DNA of 64,000 nt from Pelagibacter sp052048135. GTDB taxonomy: Bacteria; Pseudomonadota; Alphaproteobacteria; Pelagibacterales; Pelagibacteraceae. Where the stretch lies: positions 930,001 through 994,000 of the forward strand of contig NZ_JBNAIM010000002.1 of the NCBI RefSeq assembly GCF_052048135.1, read 5' to 3'. The notes beneath the pieces were generated by a model. It worked only from the letters and a program-made list of their open reading frames with translations. It ran no database searches and was not told where the DNA came from. Numbering within the stretch: the stretch's first letter is position 1; the number at the start of each line of letters is the position of its first letter. The position numbers were made by a program, and so were the translations under genes. Positions 42,778 through 51,710 of this stretch are shown piece after piece.

Positions 42778-45447
42778 TTAAATCATGTTTCTAAGAACAT
42801 ACTGCAATATTCCACCATTTTTATAGTACTCTAATTCATTTTTAGTATCTATCCTACATAATGTTTCAATCTTTTTAATTTCACCAGAAGAATATTTAAT
42901 TTCTACTTTTACTTTTTCAGATGGATTAATACCCTTTTCAATATCAATCACGCTAATTAATTCAGAACCAATCAAGTTTAAATTTTTTCTATTAACATTA
43001 TCAATAAATTGTAGAGGTAAAATTCCCATTCCGATTAAATTTGATCTATGAATTCTCTCAAAACTTTCAGCTATAACAGTTTTAATGCCTAATAATTTAG
43101 TACCTTTTGCTGCCCAATCTCTAGATGAACCTGTTCCATATTCCTTGCCTCCAATAACCACTAAGTCTGTGCCTCTTTTTTTATATTCAACAACCGCGTC
43201 ATAAATTGGCATTACTTTTTTCTCAGGATGTAATGTCGTGAAACCGCCTTCTGTACCAGGTGCCATCTCATTTCTAATTCTAATGTTAGCAAAGGTTCCT
43301 CTCATCATAACTTCATGATTTCCTCTTCTAGCTCCATAAGAATTGTAATCTTTTGGTAAAATTTGATGTTTCATAAAGTATTCACCTGTTGGACTTTCTT
43401 TTTGAATATTGCCTGCAGGGGATATATGGTCTGTAGTCACCATATCGCCTAAAATTAAAAGTGGACGAGCATCTTGAATTTTTTTAAAGCCCTCAGGTGT
43501 ATCAGATAAGTTTTCAAAAAAAGGTGGTTTTTTTACATACGTAGAGTTTTCTTCCCAATTATAAATGCTGCTATTTTCTGTTTTAATTTTTTGCCATTGT
43601 TTTGGACCTTCTGAAACATTTGAGTATCTTTTAATAAACATCTCAGGATTAAGAGAAGACTTTAATGTTTCCTCAATTTCTTTATTAGATGGCCAAATAT
43701 CTTTCATAAAAATATCTTGTCCATTTTTATCTTTACCAAAACTATCTTTATATAAGTCAAAACCCATATGACCAGCTAGAGCATACGCAACTACCAAAGG
43801 TGGTGATGCTAAGTAATTAGCTTTAATATGTGGTGATATTCTTCCCTCAAAATTTCTGTTTCCTGATAACACTGAAACTGCATAAATATTTTCATTTTGG
43901 ATAGCCTCAACAATATTGTCTGCTAAAGGACCAGAATTTCCAATACATGTAGTACAACCATAACCAACAAGATTAAATCCAAGCTTATCAAGATAAACAT
44001 CTAAGCCTGCTTTTTCTAAATAATCTGTAACAACCTGAGAGCCAGGTGCCAATGAAGTTTTGACCCATGGTTTTACTTCAAGTCCCAATTCTACAGCTTT
44101 TTTCGCCAATAGACCTGCACCAATCAAAACATTAGGATTAGAGGTATTTGTACATGATGTGATTGCAGCAATTAAAATTGAACCATCTTGAATTTCATAG
44201 TCAGTGCTCTTAACTTTAGATGCTGAAAAATCTTTTTTATTTGTTATTTCAGTAAAGCTCTTTTTAAAGTTATTAGAAGCATCAGTTAACAAAACTTTAT
44301 CTTGTGGTCTTTTAGGACCAGATATTGTTGGAACAATTGTTGACATATCTAAAGATAAAGTATCGGTGAATTCAATATCTTTACTTGCCCACAAACCTTG
44401 TTTCTTTGCATATTCTTCAACTATTTTAACTGTAAGTTCATCTCTTCCTGAAAATTTTAAATACTTTAAAGTTTCTTCGTCTATGGGAAAAAATCCACAA
44501 GTTGCTCCATACTCAGGTGCCATATTTGCTATTGTTGCACGATCAGCCAAAGTTAAATTTTTAAGACCATCTCCATAAAATTCTACAAATTTACCAACAA
44601 CACCTTTGTCTCTTAACATTTTAACTACAGTTAAAACTAAATCAGTTGCGGTAGTACCCTCAGGCATTTTATTTTTTACCTCGAAGCCAATTACTTCTGG
44701 TATCAACATTGAAATTGGCTGACCTAACATTCCTGCTTCAGCCTCTATTCCTCCAACACCCCATCCCAAAACAGAAAGTCCATTTACCATTGTTGTGTGA
44801 CTATCAGTTCCAACTAATGTATCAGGAAAAAGATAATCATCTCCTTGAAATTTTTCACGCCAAACCACTTTAGATAAATATTCTAAATTTACTTGATGAC
44901 AAATCCCAGTTCCAGGAGGAACAATTCTGAAATTATTAAATGCTTGCTGACCCCACTTTAAAAAAGAATATCTTTCGCCATTTCTATTAAATTCAATTTC
45001 AACATTTTTTTCGAATGAATCTTTTTTGGCTGATTGATCTACTTGAACTGAGTGATCAATCACAAGATCTACCGCAGATAATGGGTTGATTGTTTTGGGG
45101 TCTTTGTTTTTTTCTTTTACAGCCTCACGCATTGCTGCTAAATCAGCAACAGCAGGAATTCCAGTGTAATCTTGCAATAGTACTCTAGCTGGCCTATAAG
45201 CAATTTCTGTTTTCGATTTTTTATTTTTAAGCCAATTTTTTATTGCTTCAATTTGATTTTTTGTGACCGATAACTCATCTTCATATCTAAGTAAATTTTC
45301 CAATAGCACTTTAAGAGATTTTGGTAATTTTGAAATACCCTCTAATCCATTTTCTTCTGCTTTTTTTAATGAATAATATTTAAATTTATTATTCTTAATT
45401 TCTATTTCAGATAAAGATTTGTATGAGTTTTTTAATCCTGGTTTCAT
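42778..45447 (-). CDS. acnA: Aconitate hydratase A
   Basis: An 889-aa cytoplasmic 4Fe-4S enzyme converting citrate to isocitrate in the TCA cycle. Cluster cysteines are visible: IAAITSCTNTSNPNVLIGAG and VGYGCTTCIGNSGPLA. Also VVDLVIDHSVQVD, FPDTLVGTDSHTTMVNGLSVLGWG, and the swivel domain GGKEYGTGSSRDWAAKGTKLLG. IRP-type length. In a minus-strand operon with TPR/bamB downstream and LysE-type exporter upstream (2-base gap). Confidence 0.96.
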   Translation of the reverse strand: MKPGLKNSYKSLSEIEIKNNKFKYYSLKKAEENGLEGISKLPKSLKVLLENLLRYEDELSVTKNQIEAIKNWLKNKKSKTEIAYRPARVLLQDYTGIPAVADLAAMREAVKEKNKDPKTINPLSAVDLVIDHSVQVDQSAKKDSFEKNVEIEFNRNGERYSFLKWGQQAFNNFRIVPPGTGICHQVNLEYLSKVVWREKFQGDDYLFPDTLVGTDSHTTMVNGLSVLGWGVGGIEAEAGMLGQPISMLIPEVIGFEVKNKMPEGTTATDLVLTVVKMLRDKGVVGKFVEFYGDGLKNLTLADRATIANMAPEYGATCGFFPIDEETLKYLKFSGRDELTVKIVEEYAKKQGLWASKDIEFTDTLSLDMSTIVPTISGPKRPQDKVLLTDASNNFKKSFTEITNKKDFSASKVKSTDYEIQDGSILIAAITSCTNTSNPNVLIGAGLLAKKAVELGLEVKPWVKTSLAPGSQVVTDYLEKAGLDVYLDKLGFNLVGYGCTTCIGNSGPLADNIVEAIQNENIYAVSVLSGNRNFEGRISPHIKANYLASPPLVVAYALAGHMGFDLYKDSFGKDKNGQDIFMKDIWPSNKEIEETLKSSLNPEMFIKRYSNVSEGPKQWQKIKTENSSIYNWEENSTYVKKPPFFENLSDTPEGFKKIQDARPLLILGDMVTTDHISPAGNIQKESPTGEYFMKHQILPKDYNSYGARRGNHEVMMRGTFANIRIRNEMAPGTEGGFTTLHPEKKVMPIYDAVVEYKKRGTDLVVIGGKEYGTGSSRDWAAKGTKLLGIKTVIAESFERIHRSNLIGMGILPLQFIDNVNRKNLNLIGSELISVIDIEKGINPSEKVKVEIKYSSGEIKKIETLCRIDTKNELEYYKNGGILQYVLRNMI

Positions 45448-45449
45448 AA

Positions 45450-46040
45450 TTAAATATAAAAAGTAATAATGCTTAACAAAAGAAGCACTGACATAACATA
45501 ATTAAAGAATTTTATAAATTTATCATTTGTCGCAAATTTCCTCAAAAATTTACCAACAAATGTCCACAAAGTGATACTTGTTATAGAAAATAGAAAAGCG
45601 AGAACAACTATTTGAGTCGCATAACTAAAATAATTCACTCCCAATTCGACATATGTAGATACAACAATTATTGCAACTGTTACACCTTTGGGGTTTAAAT
45701 ATTGAAATAAAAAAGTTTCAATAAACTTCACAGGATTTTCTTTTTGTGTTTCATTAGATATTGTGGAGAAGGCAATTTTATAAGCTAAATAAATTAAGAA
45801 TAAAGTTCCCAAATATCTAATCACCGTTTGAATAATTGGAAACAACTTAAATACATTAATTAAACCAATAGATAGAAATATAACTAATGAAGTAAAACCT
45901 AATGTGACACCAAGGATATGAGGAATTGTTTTTTTTATTCCAAAATTAAAACCAGAGTATGATGCAACAACATTATTTGGACCAGGTGTATATGCCGTTA
46001 CAAACCAAAATAATGAAATTGATAATATTTCAGGATGCAT
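45450..46040 (-). CDS. LysE-family amino acid exporter
   Basis: A 196-aa protein with about six membrane segments; FWFVTAYTPGPNNVVASYSG carries the family's PGPN motif near the N-terminus, and GVTLGFTSLVIFLSIGL and FQYLNPKGVTVAIIV are typical of RhtB/LysE. Likely exports an amino acid such as threonine, lysine or homoserine. Two bases before acnA, two bases after csaA, so cotranscribed. Confidence 0.88.
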   Translation of the reverse strand: MHPEILSISLFWFVTAYTPGPNNVVASYSGFNFGIKKTIPHILGVTLGFTSLVIFLSIGLINVFKLFPIIQTVIRYLGTLFLIYLAYKIAFSTISNETQKENPVKFIETFLFQYLNPKGVTVAIIVVSTYVELGVNYFSYATQIVVLAFLFSITSITLWTFVGKFLRKFATNDKFIKFFNYVMSVLLLLSIITFYI

Positions 46041-46042
46041 AT

Positions 46043-46384
46043 TTAGGCTATTGGAAGTCCGTTTTCCGATTTTTGAGAAGGGTGAACTAAAATTACCTTA
46101 CCTTCTTTGTCAATTGATCCTAAAATTAAAACTTGTGAAACCACCCCTGCAATATTTTTTTCAGGAAAATTACAAACACCAATAACTTGTTTTCCTTTTA
46201 AATTTTCTTCATTGTAATAATGAGTGATTTGAGCTGATGATTGTTTGATACCAATCTCACTTCCAAAATCAACTTCCACAACTAATGATGGTTTTCTAGC
46301 CTTTTCATTTTTTTTCACAGAAATTACAGTTCCTACTCTAATATCAACTTTATTAAATATATCGTATGTTATTTGTTCTTTCAT
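46043..46384 (-). CDS. csaA: CsaA-like tRNA-binding domain protein
   Basis: A 113-aa stand-alone tRNA-binding OB-fold domain. Marks: FNKVDIRVGTVISVKKNEKARKPS, QITHYYNEENLKGKQVIGVCNFPE, QVLILGS, and HPSQKSENGLPI at the end. CsaA has secretion-chaperone-like activity in Bacillus, but tRNA binding is the other possible role. Head of the minus-strand operon; 29 bases from the divergent argE-like start. Confidence 0.88.
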   Translation of the reverse strand: MKEQITYDIFNKVDIRVGTVISVKKNEKARKPSLVVEVDFGSEIGIKQSSAQITHYYNEENLKGKQVIGVCNFPEKNIAGVVSQVLILGSIDKEGKVILVHPSQKSENGLPIA

Positions 46385-46413
46385 AAAACCAGTATTTATA
46401 TTAGTTATTAGTC

Positions 46414-47604
46414 ATGAGTACAGAAATTAATCTAGAAAAATTGTACGAAAATTCGATTAAAATTCTTTCTGATTTAATAGGTTTCAAAACAATTTCAGGG
46501 GAAGATAATAGCAATTTAATTAATTATTGTGAGGATTACCTTCATAAATTAGGTGCAACTTCTTTTAAAACTTACGATGATGAAAAAAAAAGAGTAAATC
46601 TTTTTGCTACATTTAAAGCAAAAAAATCCAATGGTATTAAACCTATAATTTTATCAGGGCATACCGATACTGTTCCAGTTTCAAAAAGTTGGAGTACAGA
46701 TCCATTTAAGGCAACAATTAAAGGAGATAAACTTTATGGACGAGGAGCTTGTGATATGAAAGGTTTCATCGCTTGCACTTTGGCCTTTGCTCCAATTTAT
46801 TCTAAATTAGAATTAAATAGAGACATCCACTTTTCATTCACTTTCGATGAGGAAACCGCTTGTTTAGGTGCACCCATATTGATTGAAGAATTAAAAAAAA
46901 GAAAAATTCAAGATGGTATTTGTATTATTGGTGAACCAACTAAGATGAAAATAATAGATGCACATAAAGGTTGTTATGAATATACAACTTATTTTGAAGG
47001 ATTAGCTGGTCATAGTTCAATGCCACATAAAGGTGTTAGTGCAGTCGAATTTGCAACAAGATATGCAAATAGATTAATTGAGTTGCGAGAAGAGTTGAAA
47101 AAAAGATCTCCGAAAGACTCTATATTCGATCCTCCTTTTTCCACGTTACAGGTTGGTGGAATATTTGGAGGTATTGCTCATAATGTTATTGCAGATAAAT
47201 GTTATATTGAGTGGGAGACAAGACCAGTAATTAAAGAGGATGGTATATTTTTAAATCAAGAAATAGATAAATATGCTAACGAAATTCTTTTACCTGAAAT
47301 GAAAAAAGTGTTTCCAAATTCTAAAATAACAAAAAAAATTATTGGTGAAGTTGTGGGTTTTGATCGTGTAAAAGACTCTGAGGCATGTGAATTGGTTTCA
47401 AGTTTAACTGGTGATAATACAAGAGAAGTTGTTTCTTTTGGAACAGAAGCAGGATTATTTCAAGAAATTGGGATTAGCACAGTTGTTTGTGGTCCTGGAT
47501 CTATTGAACAAGCACATAAAGTGGATGAATTTATAGAACTTAATGAATTAAAAAAATGTATTAATTTTTTAAATGGTATAAAGTCTAAGTCTCTTTCAAA
47601 TTAA
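46414..47604 (+). CDS. argE: Acetylornithine deacetylase (ArgE)-like M20 peptidase
   Basis: A 396-aa M20-family zinc amidohydrolase. Metal/catalytic residues visible: SGHTDTVP (His, Asp), GRGACDMKGFIACTLAF, TFDEETACLGA (catalytic Glu pair), GEPTKMKIIDAHKG, AGHSSMPHKGVSA in the dimerisation domain, and PGSIEQAHKVDEF final His. The form is ArgE-like, for N-acetylornithine. As it starts the strand of ureide genes, an N-acyl or ureido substrate is conceivable, but the cluster does not need allantoate amidohydrolase because allantoicase is present. Confidence 0.85.
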   Translation: MSTEINLEKLYENSIKILSDLIGFKTISGEDNSNLINYCEDYLHKLGATSFKTYDDEKKRVNLFATFKAKKSNGIKPIILSGHTDTVPVSKSWSTDPFKATIKGDKLYGRGACDMKGFIACTLAFAPIYSKLELNRDIHFSFTFDEETACLGAPILIEELKKRKIQDGICIIGEPTKMKIIDAHKGCYEYTTYFEGLAGHSSMPHKGVSAVEFATRYANRLIELREELKKRSPKDSIFDPPFSTLQVGGIFGGIAHNVIADKCYIEWETRPVIKEDGIFLNQEIDKYANEILLPEMKKVFPNSKITKKIIGEVVGFDRVKDSEACELVSSLTGDNTREVVSFGTEAGLFQEIGISTVVCGPGSIEQAHKVDEFIELNELKKCINFLNGIKSKSLSN

Positions 47605-47642
47605 TAAATTGTTAAGAAATCTAAATTAATTTATAATTATTT

Positions 47643-48542
47643 ATGGTAAAAAAAAATTCTAGAGATTTTATAGGTTACGGTAATAAAGGAAAAAAAATTT
47701 CTTGGCCAAATAATGCAAAACTGGCTCTTCAAATAGTTCTTAATTATGAAGAAGGTGGTGAGAATTGTGTTTTAAATGGTGATAAATACTCTGAAACTTT
47801 TTTGTCAGAAATTATTGGTGCTAAAGCTATCAAAGGAAGGCATATAAGTATGGAAAGTATTTATGAATATGGTTCAAGATCAGGATTTTGGCGTTTACAT
47901 AAATTATTTAATGAAAAAAAAATTCCTGTAACAATATTTGGTGTTGGATTAGCATTAGAGCAAAACCCTGAGGTTTGTAAGGCTATCAAAGAAGGAAATT
48001 ATGAAGTCGCTGCACATGGTTATAGATGGATTGATTATCAAGATATAAAAAAACCTTTAGAAAAAAAACATATGCAAAAAGCAATTAAAACAATCGAGAA
48101 AATCTTTGGTTCAAGACCTTTAGGTTGGTATACTGGAAGATGCAGTCCAAACACCAGGGATTTAGTCTTTGAGGATGGGGGTTTTTTGTATGATAGTGAT
48201 AGTTATAGTGATGACCTTCCTTACTGGGAGCGTAAAGGAAAAAAAAAACAACTTATTATTCCATACACTTTAGACAACAATGATATGAGATTTGCTACCA
48301 ATCAAGGGTTTAATACTGGAGATCATTTTTATACATATCTTAAAGATAGTTTTGATGCTTTGTATGAGGAAGGAAAAACCAATCCAAAAATGATGTCTGT
48401 GGGATTACATTGCAGATTAATTGGAAGACCTGGAAGAATTCAATCACTAAAAAAATTTTTAGACTATGTTTTAAAATTTGAAGATGTTTGGATTTGCAAA
48501 AGAATTGATATAGCTAAACATTGGATTAAAAATTACTCATAA
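47643..48542 (+). CDS. puuE: PuuE-type allantoinase (polysaccharide deacetylase family)
   Basis: A 299-aa metal-independent allantoinase, opening allantoin to allantoate. Family marks: RDFIGYGNKGKKISWPNNAK near the N-terminus, VLNYEEGGENCVLNGD, YEYGSRSGFWRLHKLF, AAHGYRWIDYQ, GWYTGRCSPNTRDLV, and LHCRLIGRPGRI. All are characteristic of PuuE and not of general chitin deacetylases. Followed after one base by allantoicase. Confidence 0.95.
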   Translation: MVKKNSRDFIGYGNKGKKISWPNNAKLALQIVLNYEEGGENCVLNGDKYSETFLSEIIGAKAIKGRHISMESIYEYGSRSGFWRLHKLFNEKKIPVTIFGVGLALEQNPEVCKAIKEGNYEVAAHGYRWIDYQDIKKPLEKKHMQKAIKTIEKIFGSRPLGWYTGRCSPNTRDLVFEDGGFLYDSDSYSDDLPYWERKGKKKQLIIPYTLDNNDMRFATNQGFNTGDHFYTYLKDSFDALYEEGKTNPKMMSVGLHCRLIGRPGRIQSLKKFLDYVLKFEDVWICKRIDIAKHWIKNYS

Positions 48543-48543
48543 A

Positions 48544-49530
48544 ATGAAAGAAAAAATTATATTCACTAATGGATTGATTGATTTGGCACAGCCAAGATTA
48601 GGATCTAAAATAATTTTTAAAACAGATGATTTTTTTGCATCTGCAAATAGAATCATTAGCCCTACTAATCCTGTCTTTAAAGAAGGAGTTTTTGATAAAC
48701 ATGGTAAATGGATGGATGGATGGGAGTCTAGAAGAAAAAGAAGCTCGGGTCATGATTTTATAATTTTAAAACTTGGAAAACCTGGAAGCATTTCAAAAGT
48801 TGATGTTGATACCTCTCACTTTAATGGAAACCAGCCAGCTGCAATTTCAATTGAAGGAACCTACTCAAATTTTAACAAAATCAGTAATTTTAAATGGCAA
48901 ACACTACTATCAAAAAAAAGAACTAAAGCAGATAGTCATCATTATTTTTCAATAAAGAATAAAAGAGTCTTTACTCATATTAAGCTAAATATATTTCCTG
49001 ATGGGGGTGTTGCTAGATTGAGGTTATATGGAACAATTGCAAAGTCTAACAAGAATAAAAATAAAATTATTAATTTAGCATCTCTATTGGATGGAGCTTC
49101 AATTATTGCATGTAACAATCAACACTTTGGGAAAGCAGAAAACATATTAGCACCAGGTAAGGCAAAAAATATGGGTGATGGTTGGGAAACTCGTAGACGA
49201 AGAGACAAAGGAAATGACTGGTTAATTTTAAATTCTTTATCTGGAAAAGAAATTAATAAAATTGAAATATCTACACACCATTTTAAAGGAAATTTTCCAA
49301 GTCATTGCTCTTTGCAAGCTGCCTATTTATCCTCTTCAAAAAATTCAAAAAAAATTGTTAGTTCATCAAAAAAATGGAAAACTTTATTGCAAAATTCAAA
49401 ACTATCAGCAAATAAAACACATATATTTAAAAATTCCTTAATGAAAAAAGAAAAAATCAATTACATTAAGATTAATATATTCCCTGATGGAGGAATATCT
49501 AGATTTAGAATTTTTGGAAAAAAGATATGA
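48544..49530 (+). CDS. alc: Allantoicase
   Basis: A 328-aa allantoicase hydrolysing allantoate to ureidoglycolate and urea. Two homologous halves visible: first with FFASANRIISP and WMDGWESRRKRSSGHDF (about 57-73) then DTSHFNGN; second with FGKAENILAPGKAKNMG, DGWETRRRRDKGNDW (about 213-227) and STHHFKGNFPSHCS. Each half ends in a NIFPDGG(V/I)(A/S)R(L/F)R turn. One base after puuE and four-base overlap with allA. Confidence 0.95.
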   Translation: MKEKIIFTNGLIDLAQPRLGSKIIFKTDDFFASANRIISPTNPVFKEGVFDKHGKWMDGWESRRKRSSGHDFIILKLGKPGSISKVDVDTSHFNGNQPAAISIEGTYSNFNKISNFKWQTLLSKKRTKADSHHYFSIKNKRVFTHIKLNIFPDGGVARLRLYGTIAKSNKNKNKIINLASLLDGASIIACNNQHFGKAENILAPGKAKNMGDGWETRRRRDKGNDWLILNSLSGKEINKIEISTHHFKGNFPSHCSLQAAYLSSSKNSKKIVSSSKKWKTLLQNSKLSANKTHIFKNSLMKKEKINYIKINIFPDGGISRFRIFGKKI

Positions 49531-50024
49531 CAAATTTAACTATCAAACCAAAACCAATTTCAAAAGAAAATTTTAAAAAATTTGGAGATGTAATTACAAC
49601 CGAAAATATTAAACCTTTAGAAATAAATAATGGTTATGCAAAAAGATATGATGGAATTGCAAATTTAAATACTAAAAAAGATAACGGTGAGTCGACAATA
49701 AGTATATTTTCAGCATTAAAAAGAACTTTCCCCATGAAAGTTGATATGATGGAAAAACATCCATTAGGAAGTCAAGCATTTATACCAATGAAAGAAACAA
49801 CTTTTTTAGCTTTTGTTGCACCTGAAGGTGAAAAACCTGATCTGAATAAAATAGAATCTTTCATTATTCCAAAAGGAATTGGAATTAACTACAATCCTGG
49901 AATTTGGCACTTCCCTTTAATTTCAACAGAGGATATGAATTTTTTAGTAGTTGATAGAATGGGTGAAGGAGATAATTTAGTAATACACGATTTAAATAAA
50001 GAAAATATAACACTAGAATTTTAG
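49527..50024 (+). CDS. allA: Ureidoglycolate lyase AllA
   Basis: A 165-aa cupin-like enzyme splitting ureidoglycolate to glyoxylate and urea. Seen: FKKFGDVITTENIKP, STISIFSALKRTFPMKVDMMEKHPLGSQAFIPM, and YNPGIWHFPLISTEDMNFLVVDR, matching AllA. Overlaps alc by four bases. Glyoxylate could enter malate synthase or glycine pathways; urea would be released in this step. Ended by a shared bidirectional terminator. Confidence 0.93.
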   Translation: MTNLTIKPKPISKENFKKFGDVITTENIKPLEINNGYAKRYDGIANLNTKKDNGESTISIFSALKRTFPMKVDMMEKHPLGSQAFIPMKETTFLAFVAPEGEKPDLNKIESFIIPKGIGINYNPGIWHFPLISTEDMNFLVVDRMGEGDNLVIHDLNKENITLEF

Positions 50025-50033
50025 GTATAAAAA

Positions 50034-50061
50034 AAAGCCCACCAATAAATTGATGGGCTTT
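50034..50061. terminator. Bidirectional terminator between allA and the NCS1 permease
   Basis: AAAGCCCA...TGGGCTTT hairpin (50034-50061) with a single internal mismatch in a longer paired arm, A run before and T-rich tract after on both strands. Serves convergent genes, 10 bases after the allA stop and 16 bases after the permease stop. Confidence 0.88.
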
Positions 50062-50076
50062 AATTTAATTTTTTAA

Positions 50077-51528
50077 TTATCTTTTAGAAGATATTGCTAA
50101 GTGAATTACAGCACCTAAAGATGCCCCAATTATCCAAGCATATCCGCCGCCGCCGCCAAGATTAGCGAAGAAATCATCTAATCCTAAAAATAAGATGTTT
50201 GGCCATACAGTACCAACGGCAATATAACCTGATAGCACCCATGCTAACATTCCCTTGCCATTGAAACCACCATTGTAATGATATTTACCACTTGGTGAGT
50301 CTGTAAACAAATCATCAACATCTAATCTTTGTTTCTTGATAACATAATAGTCAACAATCATTATACCAAACACTGGAGCTAAAATTGCACCCAAAGTGTT
50401 TACAAATGGAAATAGACCCATTTGAGTAATTACTGCAACCCACATACCACCAATAACAAAACCAAAAGCAGCAGTTATTAAACCACCAATTCTGAAATTA
50501 ATTTTGCTAGGCATTAAGTTTGCCAGGTCATATGCAGGAGGTATAAAGTTAGCAACCATATTGATACCAACTGTTGCTGCAAAGAATGCAAATGCTGCAA
50601 CAATTGTTAATACAATATTATCCACTTTTGCTACCATGTCAGTTGGATTTGCTACATATTCTCCAAAAATTGCAATTGTTCCACCAGTGATCATCAATGT
50701 AATAAATGAGAAGAAAACAACATTTCCTACTAGTCCCCATAGGTTACCTTTTTTCATTTCATCTTCATTTTTTACAAATCTAGCGAAATCACCAAAGTTA
50801 ATAACAACAGCAGCAAAATATCCTACCATTATTGAAAACACGGCCAAGAAAGCTCCAAAAGAACCTAAGCCTTCAAATCCACCAGAACGTGCTCCACCAG
50901 AAAAGATTTCTCCAACTTCCGATAAAAGACTTCCACCAGCTTTAAACCAAATTACTATCATCAATAGAACCATAACAACATAAACTGCTGGTCCTGCAAA
51001 GTTTAAGAATCTTTTAACAAGATCAACACCTTGCCAGAATAAATAAACTTGGAAAGCTGATACAAATATAAATGACACCCACATTACTCCAGTCATTCCT
51101 AAGAACATTTCAGTTCCTGGATTGCCAGTAATACCTGTAATTAAAAGTGCTACTGCAGTAGATGCAGCGTAAGTTTGCGCTCCATACCAGAACATAGCAA
51201 CAAGCCCTCTTGCCATTGCTGGAAAGTTTGCACCAAAAACACCCATACTTACTCGAGCGAATACTGGATAAGGAATTCCATGTTTAACACTAGGTTTTCC
51301 TGATAAGTTAACTAACCACATAATAAAAAAGCCAGCGAGTATTAATGCTAAAAATACTGCCCAACCATTTAATCCTGAGGCTAGAAATAGTGATGCTGCC
51401 AAAGTATATCCAAATAAACTTTGAACATCATTTGCCCATACGTTAAAGATTTCAAACCATCCCCAATTTTTCTTATTTGATGGAGTTGGTGCTAAATCTG
51501 AATTGTAGAGCGATTTTGATCTACTCAT
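50077..51528 (-). CDS. NCS1-family nucleobase/allantoin cation symporter
   Basis: A 483-aa inner-membrane protein with about 12 membrane segments. Marks: VWANDVQSLFGYTLAASLF, GIPYPVFARVSMGVFGANFPAMARGLVAMFWYGAQTY (in two parts), VINFGDFARFVK. NCS1 proteins take up purines, pyrimidines, allantoin or hydantoins with H+ or Na+. Being convergent to puuE-alc-allA, allantoin or a related ureide is the best guess. The RBS is strong (AAAGGAGGAAAAATG on minus). A leader hairpin lies upstream. Confidence 0.9.
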   Translation of the reverse strand: MSRSKSLYNSDLAPTPSNKKNWGWFEIFNVWANDVQSLFGYTLAASLFLASGLNGWAVFLALILAGFFIMWLVNLSGKPSVKHGIPYPVFARVSMGVFGANFPAMARGLVAMFWYGAQTYAASTAVALLITGITGNPGTEMFLGMTGVMWVSFIFVSAFQVYLFWQGVDLVKRFLNFAGPAVYVVMVLLMIVIWFKAGGSLLSEVGEIFSGGARSGGFEGLGSFGAFLAVFSIMVGYFAAVVINFGDFARFVKNEDEMKKGNLWGLVGNVVFFSFITLMITGGTIAIFGEYVANPTDMVAKVDNIVLTIVAAFAFFAATVGINMVANFIPPAYDLANLMPSKINFRIGGLITAAFGFVIGGMWVAVITQMGLFPFVNTLGAILAPVFGIMIVDYYVIKKQRLDVDDLFTDSPSGKYHYNGGFNGKGMLAWVLSGYIAVGTVWPNILFLGLDDFFANLGGGGGYAWIIGASLGAVIHLAISSKR

Positions 51529-51544
51529 TTTTCCTCCTTTAATT

Positions 51545-51575
51545 GTTGCGAGTTATAACTAAAAAAATTCGCAAC
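51545..51575 (-). promoter_or_regulatory. Leader hairpin/operator upstream of the NCS1 permease
   Basis: GTTGCGA (51545-51551) pairs exactly with TCGCAAC (51569-51575); between them lies the perfect ten-base palindrome AGTTATAACT (51551-51560), sharing one base with the first arm. The element ends shortly before the minus-strand ribosome site. It could be a regulator binding site or an RNA leader hairpin; the rest of the 182-base gap shows AT-rich sequence only, with no other gene seen. Confidence 0.5.
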
Positions 51576-51710
51576 TGTGTATCTCCAATCAAACCGTATC
51601 TTTTTAAAGGAAAATTACAAACAAATGTTTTTTTTACACTGATCTAAAAGTAAAGATTAACAATATCAATTTAACATTGACCTAAAATGAACATATCTTT
51701 CGAAATTAAT

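Noticed and set aside
44204..44578. Plus-strand 124-aa open frame inside acnA
   Set aside because: Antisense shadow of aconitase, which has all cluster motifs.
50504..50983. Plus-strand 159-aa open frame inside the NCS1 permease gene
   Set aside because: Antisense shadow of a clear membrane transporter; composition (T, I, P, K rich) fits a mirror frame.
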